Part shown: piece by piece, positions 1-9,767 of the stretch
Layout of the letters: every line of letters begins with the position of its first letter
Position numbering within the stretch: the stretch's first letter is position 1
Assembly: GCA_021234155.1 (NCBI GenBank)
Contig: JAJEKV010000015.1
Coordinates: 5,529,194-5,593,193, forward strand
Reading direction: 5' to 3'
Source: Isoetes taiwanensis
Taxonomy: Eukaryota; Streptophyta; Lycopodiopsida; Isoetales; Isoetaceae
DNA: 64,000 nt
Made by a program: the position numbers and the translations under genes
The notes under the pieces: generated by a model
What the model saw: only the letters and a program-made list of their open reading frames with translations
The model's database searches: none
What the model was told of the DNA's origin: nothing

Positions 1-778
1 AGTTCGGTGGTGGGTCACCCGCCGGCCGGCTGGGGCCCTCCATGCGCAGCGAGTGGTGCATTTATGATGGCCGACCACGGTCTCCATGTAACCGCGGCCT
101 CCTCCGGAGGATTTGCCCCTCGTCGGTAGCGGTAGAGGTCCAGCTCCCCGTCTGCCGGTACGACCCGCGGCTCACTCCGCGCCCTTTCTCTGCGCATTGT
201 GGGCCTTGCGGAGGCAGGTGATTTGACCCCCAAAGAGCGTGCTGACCTCTTTTTTGCTTTCGGGAGATGCACATCCATGCCCGGCGACATCCTTCGGTCT
301 GGTGGGGTGGCAAAGACGCGTCCGGCCGCCCCCGCCATCTCTTGGTTTTGCTTTCAAAATGCTCTTTCCAGCCGCACGCGTCTTGCGACATGGCAATCAT
401 TTGAAGGGACCACCTTCGGTCGCGGGGAAGATTTGACTCGGTGCAGCTCTGCAGACGGAAAGAGGAATTGTGCCGGGTCCGTGAGGCCCGCCTGCAGTAG
501 AAATGGGCAGTGTACAGAGGCGGTCGAGCTATCATTAGGGATCAATGGCCAACTGATCCCTGGGCAGTCTTGGTCTAGCCCTGGGTTTTGAGTGATAACG
601 GGGCTTTGTCCCCATGTTTTGTTGTAACGGGGCTTCGTCCCCATGTTTTGATTGGTTTTTGCTTGGGCTTCGGCCCACGGTTCTGGTGGGGCTTCCGCCC
701 CCTTTGTTTGTTCTGGTCCCATAGCCCGATTGGGCTCCGTGGACGTTAAAAGTTTCTTCCTTCCTTCCTTCCTTCCTT
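1..778 (+). mobile_element. 3' end of a LINE (non-LTR retrotransposon), GC-rich, (TTCC)n tail
   Basis: Positions 716-752 carry the 3' block shared by many LINE copies in this window: GTCCCATAG, a hairpin AGCCC-GATT-GGGCT, then CCGTGGACGTTAAAA. A (TTCC)5 tail follows at about 756-778. Upstream, 580-715 holds two direct copies of a GGGGCTTTGTCCCCATG-like unit, typical of the spacer before this block. Positions 1-580 are GC-rich, unlike the flanking AT-rich DNA. They are probably the same element, but I found no convincing LINE protein there, so only 580-778 is secure. The element runs off the left edge. Confidence 0.6.
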
Positions 779-1278
779 GACAACCTTATATACCTTTTTA
801 TGTTGAGTAATTAAAAGTTCTATTCCATTAAAAATAAATAAATATTGCATTTGGTAATGCTTAGACTTAGCTATTTGATGTCCCATTCTAAAGTTGACGA
901 AGGTGGGCACTTCTATAGAAGCAACAACCCACTCAAGTAAACTATAGTCGATTCTATGTTACAATATTAAATAGTTCTGATAATATGAACCATTTTTATT
1001 ACTAATCCTTGATGCTCAATTAATCCTGACATTATAGAATTCAACTGATCTTGATTGTGATTACAGTGTAAATCTTTTATATCTCATTCGTGGTGATTTT
1101 AACAACAATAGAAAATGAATCGTTTGAAGAAAGGAACATATAATCATTTACAAATCATAAAGGGATAGAAATTAGTTACTCTAAAAAGAGGTCTATAAAA
1201 TACACAAATAACATAACAGTAACGTTGTTTATATTCATGTCCGCATGAAAACTCGAACCTAAGATTTTGATCGAGTGC
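779..1278. other. AT-rich spacer, no gene seen
   Basis: About 500 bases of AT-rich DNA between the LINE tail and the left end of the hAT element. I see no coding potential and no recognisable repeat. Confidence 0.5.
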
Positions 1279-1375
1279 CAGTGTTCAAACGCATCTTAAG
1301 AGAGATGCGTTAGATGCGACACATCTGAGCATCTTAAGCATCTAAGCATCTAAGATTTTTAGATGCGTTAAGATG
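1279..1375 (+). repeat. Left TIR and subterminal repeats of the hAT element
   Basis: Starts CAGTGTTC and contains repeated CATCTTAAG, GATGCG and GCATCTAA motifs, many forming the palindrome CATCTTAAGATG with each other. The matching set lies at 4961-5048. Confidence 0.7.
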
Positions 1376-1557
1376 CGTTTTTTAAAAAAAAAAAAAAGAT
1401 GGCAAATACCTTAATAAGCAGCCATAGATATACTAGTAGTTCATAAACTTAGTAGAAAAGTGTTCAAACATTAGCATAACCGAACCAGAAAAGATGTCCA
1501 GAGTGACCAAAGCAAGTAAAATAACAAGTGAACAGACAAATACAATAACTAATAGTT

Positions 1558-4233
1558 TTAGCCAGATGAAGAAGAGCCCTCTCCCACTTCCTCTTCCTCC
1601 TCAAGGTCATCACCTTCTCCTTCTTCCTCCTCAGAACCACCATCTTCTTCCCCTTCTTCAGTTTCAGAATCAGAAGAATCAATGTCATCTACTTCCTCTT
1701 CCTCTTCCTCTTCCTCGTACTCTTCGTCTTCCTCTTCCTCCTCTTCTTCGTCTACTAACATGACATCTTGTTGAACTCTTCCACGTCCTCTTCTTCCCCC
1801 ACGTCCTCTAACTCTTCCACCCCTCCTTGGATTACTAGAGCTAGCATTTTGGTTTCTACTAGAGCAGGAACGAGTGGATCTTCTTGATCCAGAGACCTCC
1901 AAAAACAAGGTTCTATATAATTCCTCCTCCTCGTGATCAATGGGAGGCAATTCAGGGCTTTTAAACACGTCAATCTCATTAGGGTCTACCTGTAAGAAGC
2001 AAAACACCACCACCATCAGGAAAAAAGATAAATTGATTGATTGAATGAATATTGAATAATTCAAAATATGGTAGTTTACCTGTTTGGGTCCACTAAGCTT
2101 TTTATATTTGCGCAAAGCCCATAAGTTCTCCCTACAATAGATCAGCCTATGTAGAGTCTCTGTTTTCAACTTGTTTCTCCTTTTTGTATGAATCAGAGAA
2201 TGGGCTGACCCGGTTTCTCTCCGCCTTGATAGAACAATCCTAGCATTTCCATTTATGAAAAATCAGAAATTTATAAAGAGGTAAAGAAGAGAGTAATTTT
2301 GCTAAATAAAAAAGGCTTCACCTGAGACAAGACTTTTAGAGCTAACTTTTGAAGTTCGGGTGTGCATCCACCATACGTTTCCCACCATGTGACAGGTTTA
2401 GCCATTGCACTAAGAGATTCAGCTATAGGATTATTGAAACCACCCATTCTCCCTCGAAACTGGAGCAAATCATTGTATAACTTATCCGCTACTTCATAAT
2501 CCTCGTTAAGTATGCGACTCAAGTATGAAATCCAACCGTCATGAAGCTCTGCATTTATACTAGTCCATAAAGGATGGAGTAAGTGAGCAACGGCATGAAT
2601 TGGTCGATGGAACCAATTCCTACGAGATGTGACCTTGTCTTTTATTTCTTGAATTCTGTTATATAATATACATGATGTCATGATGCATCATAAAAAGATT
2701 GTTAATCTAATAAACTAACAACAATGATTGATTTAGGAAAAAGAACGAGAATGCTTTTAATTAACTGAATTACCTGCTCCTCGTGGATGGATCTTTCTCT
2801 TCGAGCTTTTGGAGTGCTTTGTTGATGCGATCCATGAACTCATAAAGCAATCCAAGCGTCGAACCTTCTCTATCAGTGAGACGTAGAACAGAATACATTG
2901 GACGCACAATTTCTGTGATCTCTTGAAAGGCGGCACGCTCATTACTGGAATCCAATATTAAAAGTTGAACCGCCTCACTTTCTGCTAGTTTAGAATCATT
3001 CCAAGCAAGCCAGGAATCTGAAACCACGGTTTGTCTCAAAGCTTTCCATACTTTTGTCAAGCGCTCAATCATAATAAACCTTGATCCAAACCTGGTCTTA
3101 GCTGGTTTCAAGAGCTCTAACTTAGCATATTTGCGATAAATTGATAGGGCCTTCTTCTTTCTTGTAAATAGAGTCACGATTTGCTCACCTGTGACAATGA
3201 CATTCTTAATCCAAGGGATTTTGGCAACATCCTTCAATAATAAGTTCAAGCTATGCGATGCACAAGGAGTCCATACTAAGGACGTATACTTCCCCTCTAA
3301 CAAGTTCCCCATGGAAACACAATTTGCTCCATTATCAGTTATCACTTGCACTACATTTTGTGGCCCAATTTCCTCAATGATTTCACTCATCTTCTCGAAC
3401 AATAACTCTCCTGTAACACTTACACTCATGTCAAAGGACTTCTTATAGATTGTTCCAAATGCAGAAGATATCATAACATTGTAAAGACCTCGCTTTCTCA
3501 TGTCAACCCATCCATCTGTCATCACGGTGCATCCAAACCGAGTCCATTTCTTTTCAATTTGAGAGATCTCAATTGTTACCTCATTGTATGTGGATGGAAT
3601 CAATTTCCTTGTAAGTGTCATTGAAGATGGACCTGAGGTTTTTGTACCTATTTGAGACAATGCCTCCACAATTTGCTTCCAACTAGGAGTGTCCAAAATT
3701 CTAAACGGAAGATTACATTCAATAAGCATCTTACCAACTTCCAATTCAGCCAACTGTATCCATTTCTTTTGCCATCCTACTTGACATTTGGTGAGCGTTG
3801 TTTGCTTCAAGTGCGTAGATGAGAGTTCTTCTTCTTCACGAATAGTGCAACAACTTGAACCTGCTGCAGCTGATGCAACATCACTTGATCCTCCTTTCTT
3901 TCTCTTTTGCGCCGGTGGATGTGGAGGAAGATCAGCTGAGGCAACTGAAGGCGAACCTATAGTTGTAGATGAATAATCCGCCCCGTCCACTAAATGAGCC
4001 CATCCTTTGCTCATTACGATATCTTGCTTCATTTCAAGTGGTACCTTTGGGCACTTTTTGATTCCTTTGCCCTTGACACCAGCTAAGTGTGCTTCCAATT
4101 TACTAAGAACTCCTGTGGATGAAAGGCCACAAAATTTGCATACAAAGTGCCTATTTCCGGTTCCTTTACTTAACCCCAAAACTTTTTGTGTTTCGGAGCA
4201 AGCATCTTCCCATAATTTGCTCGGTGTCTTCAT
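1558..4233 (-). CDS. hAT transposase (BED zinc finger, DUF659, C-terminal dimerisation, acidic tail)
   Basis: The transposase would bind the element ends and catalyse cut-and-paste excision in the nucleus. Four exons fit GT-AG boundaries: 4233-2774, 2655-2331, 2239-2080 and 1989-1558. Exon 1 starts at an ATG and gives a C2HC BED-like finger (C32, C35, H49, C61), then a DUF659 core (about residues 165-320) with Asp-containing blocks VMTDGWVDMRKRG and VITDNGANCVSMG. Exon 2 ends WWETYGGCTPELQKLALKVL, the usual hAT block before dimerisation. Exon 3 holds IHTKRRNKL and LIYCRENLWALR, but the first part (AERNRVSPF) and the rest lie in different frames, so one frameshift near 2200 probably inactivates it. 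Exon 4 encodes a Gly/Arg-rich stretch and a long Glu/Asp tail. The last intron (90 nt) is free of stops in frame. Confidence 0.8.
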
Positions 4234-4960
4234 CCTGCAGCAACAGATTCAAAGCAATTAAAATGAAAAGCTATCTTGCTGCTGTAGTGAAATCAAGGGC
4301 ATTCAAAGCAAAAATCATATTTTACTGCCTTAGAATGTGAAATCTGAACAGGCCATAGACCATGAAGATACTTAATGGACCATATTTGATTGAGTTCTTC
4401 CTTAGCCATATATCATTTACTGTAATCAGTTTTGATAAATCAGTTTTGATAACATTGTAAATGAATATTCAATCAATGTATACATCCTAGCTTGTATCTT
4501 GGTGTGTATATATATTATGATACAGAATATAATGTGTACCATCCAATCAGTGTTCCACTTGATTAAAATGAAAAGCCAATTTAAAATTTACCTACTGCTC
4601 TGCTACCTGCGAAAATGGTTGTAATAACCTCTGCTCTGTTACCTGCTCTGCTACCTCGAATAGTTTACCCTCTGCTCTCCCTACCTGCTCTGCAACCTCA
4701 ATCTCTGGATTCCGACCATGAATCTTTGGATTCCGACCTGTGGTAACTCGAATTTGGCTAGATGCCGACCTCGAATCTCTGGATTTTGACCTGTGGACCT
4801 GCCGATTGTATGCCGGATAGATAGGTCCGATCTGCTCGACTGTATTGTGCTTAATCAGATCACGAAAATAGCTCGGAAGGAGCTTTTGGCGCAGGAAACG
4901 TCATTTGGGAACCATAGGAATAGGTTTAGGGCAAAAAAAAATTTTTTACAGCAAAAAGTG

Positions 4961-5048
4961 TGACGCATCTGACTTAAGATGCGTGTCGATGCGCCACATC
5001 CACATCTTAAGAATCTTATCTTAAGATGCGCGCATCTGTGGAACACTG
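4961..5048 (-). repeat. Right TIR and subterminal repeats of the hAT element
   Basis: The minus strand reads CAGTGTTCCACAGATGCG and then CATCTTAAG/GATGCG motifs, mirroring the left end. This end is next to the transposase start and so probably also holds its promoter. Confidence 0.7.
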
Positions 5049-5411
5049 AGTGAATCAACCATCTGCCCAGCGTTTGCCCATATCAGAGAGCGGTATGTTC
5101 GATTACTAGTGCCTGGCCAACCGTTGCATGAGTTGTTGAATACGGCATCAGTGGGTTTGTTGGGGTCATACCTCCAAGAGGTTATGGATGCACGGACTCA
5201 GTTGTGTCTTCCGGGACGGCATTGAACTGTCATACACAATTGTACAGCATGCCAGCAGACTTATTACTGCTAAGGTTTTTTCCTCGAAAACCCTTTGGGG
5301 CGGGTGTTTTTTAATCCTGTCAGTAATACGTTTGCTGCTCTCTTTTTTGTTTGGGTCCCATAGGACAGTCGGTCTCCGTGGACGCTAAAAATCTATTCTA
5401 TTCTATTCTAT
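5049..5411 (+). mobile_element. LINE 3' end with (TTCTA)n tail
   Basis: The plus strand encodes the LINE C-terminal tail in one frame (pieces RYVRLLVPGQPLHELLNT and LGSYLQEVMD), matching the copy at 61876-62815. A spacer rich in T runs follows, then the shared 3' block at 5351-5391 (TTTGGGTCCCATAGG ... TCCGTGGACGCTAAAA). The tail is (TTCTA)4 at 5392-5411. The fragment abuts the right end of the hAT element, so it is 5'-truncated or split there; I do not see the LINE resume left of the hAT element. Confidence 0.75.
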
Positions 5412-5981
5412 ATAACGTTTAAGACACCACAAATGTGCATCATTGTGCATAAATGTGTTGTAATAACATTTCAATTAAACTTGGAATACCATCATAGTGT
5501 AACTTCAATTTATTTATTTAAAGTCCAAATGGAGAGGGAGGCATTGTCCACTGGCAATACTTAAAATAATCAAACAGACCGTACAATACTGTCCTTGAAA
5601 AGAGAAGGAAGGATGAAAATGAGCTCGCTCTAGACACTAACATTTGTTACAGTTGTAAAATAACTATAGAATCTAGATTATGCAAGAGTTTTTGAATTGT
5701 TTACAACTAAAAGAATCTTAGACTATTTAAGAAATTTTGAATTGGAAGCCAACGCCAAAGTTTGCAACCATGCAAAATAAGAAAAATTAATATATTTAAG
5801 GGGCACACTACTTGAGTGAGGGCACATGCAAATCACCACTCCTGGGTTAATGTAGTAAGTCCTATATTTTTATATTCATCTACATTGTGAGGGGAACCAA
5901 CTACATGAAAGTGATTCCATTCTCTTCATTCACACATCTAGCATGCACCACCCATATCATCCTTCCCCATTTATTTTGCAT
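5412..5981. other. Spacer upstream of the DUF7722-like gene
   Basis: AT-rich DNA with no coding potential that I can support. It contains the upstream promoter region of the gene that begins at 6061. Confidence 0.5.
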
Positions 5982-5990
5982 TATAAAAGG
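5982..5990 (+). promoter_or_regulatory. TATA box of the DUF7722-like gene
   Basis: TATAAAAGG lies 71 bases before the ATG at 6061. Plant transcription usually starts about 30 bases after the TATA box, which leaves a leader of roughly 40-45 bases here. Confidence 0.6.
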
Positions 5991-6060
5991 AACAAACAAA
6001 TAGTATATATCTATATATTGCCAAATAGTACCAACTTCTTTCTCTACAGAAGACTTGAAT

Positions 6061-6408
6061 ATGGAGAGAGAGAGATCAATCTGTGACCTCCCAGGCATTG
6101 CAATCCACACATCTGATGTTCCACTTCTCTGTCGACTCCTTGAGCGAGTACAAGCCCTCGAGAAAGTTATTCAAGCTATGAAGATTCACATCCCCATTCA
6201 AAAATGCCCTTATTCTGCTGTGGCGAGTCATCCTGTTCCTTATGAATTCCATATGCCTCTTCATTATCCAAAATATACCAAACTAGATTATGAAAACATG
6301 CCTGAATGGCAAGTGGACCGCTTACTTGAAGAGTATGGACTTCCCGTCATAGGCTCTCTTTCTGAAAAAAGAAATTTTGTAATGGGAGCCTTTCTATGGC
6401 GCGATTAA
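6061..6408 (+). CDS. DUF7722-like small plant protein
   Basis: Intact single-exon frame of 115 codons with ATG at 6061 and TAA at 6406. The C-terminal half carries the blocks MPLHYPKYTK, MPEWQVDRLLEEYGLPV and KRNFVMGAFLW. I recognise these from a widespread family of short land-plant proteins of unknown function (DUF7722). The N-terminal half has a hydrophobic heptad stretch (LLCRLLERVQALEKVIQAMK) that may form a short coiled coil. There is no signal peptide or membrane segment. A TATA box sits 71 bases upstream and no transposon interrupts the frame. This is the best candidate for a living gene in the window. Function is unknown; I recognise the family but cannot name a role. Confidence 0.8.
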   Translation: MERERSICDLPGIAIHTSDVPLLCRLLERVQALEKVIQAMKIHIPIQKCPYSAVASHPVPYEFHMPLHYPKYTKLDYENMPEWQVDRLLEEYGLPVIGSLSEKRNFVMGAFLWRD

Positions 6409-7468
6409 TAGAGTTTCATCTCAAAGGCTTACGAATATCGCAAAATGTATATAAAACTTCCTTTTATTATGTCTAAAGTAAAAAATAAGGATATCGGTTA
6501 GTGACATTGGGTTACATTGCACAAAGTATGTTGCGTTGTTTATAAAAGTTTACTATTATATGAATTTCAGTAACAAATGCTTTATGAACATAGTCCATTA
6601 CTTTGTGAAAGAGGCTAAGACTCAATTTCAAGTAGATTAGATTATTTATCTTGAAGGATGGCCTTTTCACTCATGGATTTAGCATATTCCAAACTCGCAA
6701 TTTTTTAAGTTTTGTTCAATAATAGTATATTATGTGCATCTTATTTTATTTATTAAAACGCTATAAAGAACTTTCTCCTAGGCTTCAAGGAAAGTAGAAG
6801 TCCTTAATAAATTCTGATGTCATTGTGGATTGGATCATATGCCCTGCAATCAAGATTTTTAATCAACTCTCCATCCATTTAGTCCACTTAGTGAAATCGA
6901 CTCTCCATCCATTTAGTCCACTTAGTGATAAATAATCTCATATTCATATCTATTATGTTGTTTTTGAGATGTGCAAGCGGGCCAAGTTCTTTGACTAGCT
7001 ATTACAAGCTGTCATTACTAGGATTTATGGTTCATGGAACAAATACGTGATCCAATTCGATAAATTTGATTGTTGTAATCAAGGAATGGGAATTTACATA
7101 ACATTTTATGCTAATATTGCAAGTTGTTAAGGATTAAATCAAAGTGGTAACACCAATGTGCATGCAATAGTTAGTTAATTAGTTGCAATAAGGAATAAGA
7201 ATCGAATAGAATAGATTTGAATTTTAAGATAGAGGAAACATAGCAAATCTTCAAACTTGGAAAGACAACACAAGCAAACATTCAGAACGAAATGTAGAAG
7301 ATTGCGCCATCATTGGATGGGGCTACGCAAGGTAACACATATCTGAGATTCTATTTACGAGCCAATTGCGTTCTAGTTCCTGCATTTTCATTTCAGGCTA
7401 TTCTCAAATCAGATCTGCCCAAGTACGTACCTCGGTAAGCATACTAACCTGGATAAGTGCATTTTTAG
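6409..7468. other. Intergenic, one short tandem duplication
   Basis: AT-rich spacer. At about 6868-6930 a 31-base unit containing CTCTCCATCCATTTAGTCCA occurs twice in tandem. Possible splice signals at 7332-7440 (GTAACA ... TTTCAG; GTAAGC ... TTTTAG at 7492) may belong to 5' exons of the PPR gene, but I could not assemble an open frame from them. Confidence 0.45.
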
Positions 7469-9767
7469 TTCTTCAAGCACACTCTCATTTTAGTGCTTAG
7501 CAGGGTTTCTGAATGCTTCAGCATATTGCCTGTAAAGGAACCCTTAGATGATGAAGCTTTAAGTGAAAGTATTAGGCATCAAGGATTTTTCATAGACAGA
7601 AACCATGCTTACTGCATCTTAAAAGAGTGTGAAAGACGTAAGGATCTGAAATATGGACGGCACCTGAAATCCCTTTTGGTGCAAACTGGGCTGGATTTTA
7701 TTCCTGTCTTGGGTGATCATCTTATTCGGTTATATGCTTACCATGGGAATTTGGTTGAAGCAAACTGTACATTCAATAAGATCACAGAGCCAAGCTTACA
7801 TACTTGGAATGCAATTATCATGGCCAATGCCAGGTTAGGAGAGGGTCAGATGGCGCTTTATTTGTATGAAAGCATGCATTTTTCTGGGTTGAAGAACAAT
7901 CAATGTGTATATGTCGGTGTCCTTAAGGCATGCTTGAGGGGAAGAACCCCTTTGCAGGGACGGGCTTTCCATGAACAAATTGTGGCAGATGGGCTCCAGT
8001 CAGATATTATTGTGATGAGTGCCTTGGTGGACTTGTATGCAAAATGTGGGGCTTTGAAGGAGGCTTGCCTAACATTTGAAAAGCTGCAGAATGGGGATGT
8101 GGTGCTATGGGGGGCAATGGTTGCAGGATATGTTCAGCATGGGAAAGGTGATTTGGCCCTGCAGTGCTTGGAAACTATGGAAAAAGAGGGCATAAAACCA
8201 AACGAAGTCATATTTGCAAGTGGTCTAAAAGCATGCGCTAGCATGGAAGCTGCAGCACAAGGAAGACTCATTCACGTTAAAATGCTTGATGGAGAAGTTC
8301 ATTCTGATAATGTTGTTGGGAATGCCCTAGTTGATATGTATGCTAAATGTGGATGTTTGAACGAAGCCTGGAATGTATTCTTAAAACTACCAAACCAAGA
8401 TGTTGTGTCCTGGAGTTCATTGATGGCAGGGTATGTACTTCATGGTGAAGCTTTTATGGCCATAGAACATTTTAACAAGATGCAAGAAAAATGCATAAGA
8501 CCAAATGAAGTCACATTTTTGACCATGTTGAAGGCATGTGCATGCATTGAATCAATTGAACATGGCAGAATTATTCATGGAATGATTATAAACATGAGAC
8601 TGCAATCAAATGATGTTTTGGGAAGCACCTTGCTTGATATGTATGCAAAATGTGGCAGCCTAAGGGAGGCATGCATTATGTTTCACAAGCTGTCAAGTGG
8701 AAGTGTGGTTGCATATGGTGCAATGATATCAGGATATCTCCAGCATGGTGAAGATTTTCTGGCTTTGGAATGCTACCAGGAGATGCAAGAGGAACACATT
8801 AGCCCAAATGAAGTCATATTTTCAAGCATCCTAAGAGCATACACAGGCCTTGGAGCAATAGAGCATGGTAGGCTTATACATGAGCAGATCATGGGAGTGG
8901 AACTTCAAACTAACGTTGTAAGCAACACTTTGGTTGATATGTATGCTAAATGTGGGAGCTTGGAAGATGCATTTAGGGTGTTTGATAAATTCGAACCGCG
9001 ACATCGTATCGTGGAATACAATGATTGCAGGATATGTCCAATGGGGAGAAAGCCTCTCTGCTCTAGAATGCTTTGATGAGATGCATAAGGCTAAGATAGA
9101 GCCAAATTTAATCACGTTTTTGAGCACGTTGAGAGCATGTGGCATTTTAGGAGCATTAGACAAGGGGAAACGGATCCATGACATGATCATCAAGAGTGAA
9201 TTGCAATCAGATGCTGCCATAGGAAGTACTTTGATCGATATGTATGCCAAATGTGGGAGCCTGGAGGATGCCTTTAGAGTCTTCAACAAGCTGTTAAAGC
9301 GAGATGTTATTTCATGGAATGCAGTTATTGGTGCACTTGCTCAACACGGGCAAGGCAATCTGGCTTTGGCATACCTTGGCAAGATGAATCAGGAAGGCTT
9401 AAAAGCAAATGAAGCATCATTAACTAATGCTCTTACTGCATGTAGTCATGCATGTTTAGTGGAGGAAGGGCATTGTTGTTTTATGTCCATGGAACACTGC
9501 CATGGGATTCTTCCTACTAGTTCTCATTCTACTTGTATGGTTGATCTTCTAGGTCGTGCAGGATATCTAAGTGAGGCTGAGGATTTGCTTCAAGCCTCTA
9601 TGCAGAATGACAGCATAGAATGGATGAGTTTGCTTGGTGCTTGTAGGCTGCGCGGTAACATGATAATAGGAAGGCGCTGCTTTGACAAAATTATTAGTCT
9701 GAACCCTTCCCACTATGTTGCTGCATATATTCTCATGTCAAACATATATGCAGACGTTCACATGTGA
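7469..9767 (+). pseudogene. PLS-type PPR protein gene, broken by a frameshift near 8990, without DYW domain
   Basis: PPR proteins bind organellar RNA one base per repeat, usually for C-to-U editing, splicing or stability in chloroplasts or mitochondria. The frame is open from 7469 to 9076; the reading then continues from about 8985 to 9767 in another frame (NRDIVSWNTMIAGYVQ), so one small indel near 8990 splits it. About 760 codons encode some seven P-L-S triplets of ~100 residues with the signature MYAKCG. The end resembles the start of an E domain (SLLGACRLRGNM, MSNIYADVHM) and stops at TGA 9765. The following bases (EKAPKVEMLRT) look like decayed E-domain sequence, so E2 and DYW are lost. 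No ATG occurs before about 7818; TTTTAG ending at 7492 could be a 3' splice site from an unseen first exon. A sequencing error at 8990 is the alternative explanation. Confidence 0.8.

Larger units (their letters stand above)
1279..5048 (-). mobile_element. hAT-superfamily DNA transposon, nearly complete
   Basis: The element is bounded by short inverted ends that begin CAGTGTTC (1279 on plus; 5048 on minus). Both ends carry dense subterminal copies of CATCTTAAG and GATGCG (1289-1375 and 4961-5040), the arrangement expected for BED-finger transposase binding sites. It encodes one transposase on the minus strand. A perfect 8-bp target duplication is not visible: GAGTG occurs at both flanks, but the rest differs, so the exact ends could be off by a few bases. 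Positions 4588-4800 hold short repeats built on CTGCTCTGCTACCT and on CTCTGGATTCCGACC in the promoter/leader part. Length (3.77 kb) fits an autonomous plant hAT element. Confidence 0.8.

Noticed and set aside
62-722. GC-rich overlapping frames of 100-157 codons near the left edge
   Set aside because: Open in several frames on both strands because of base composition; no recognisable domain. Treated as part of a LINE end or its 3' spacer.
1264-1278. 8-bp target duplication of the hAT element
   Set aside because: Left flank TCGAGTGC and right flank AGTGAATC share only a shifted GAGTG, so I do not claim a duplication.
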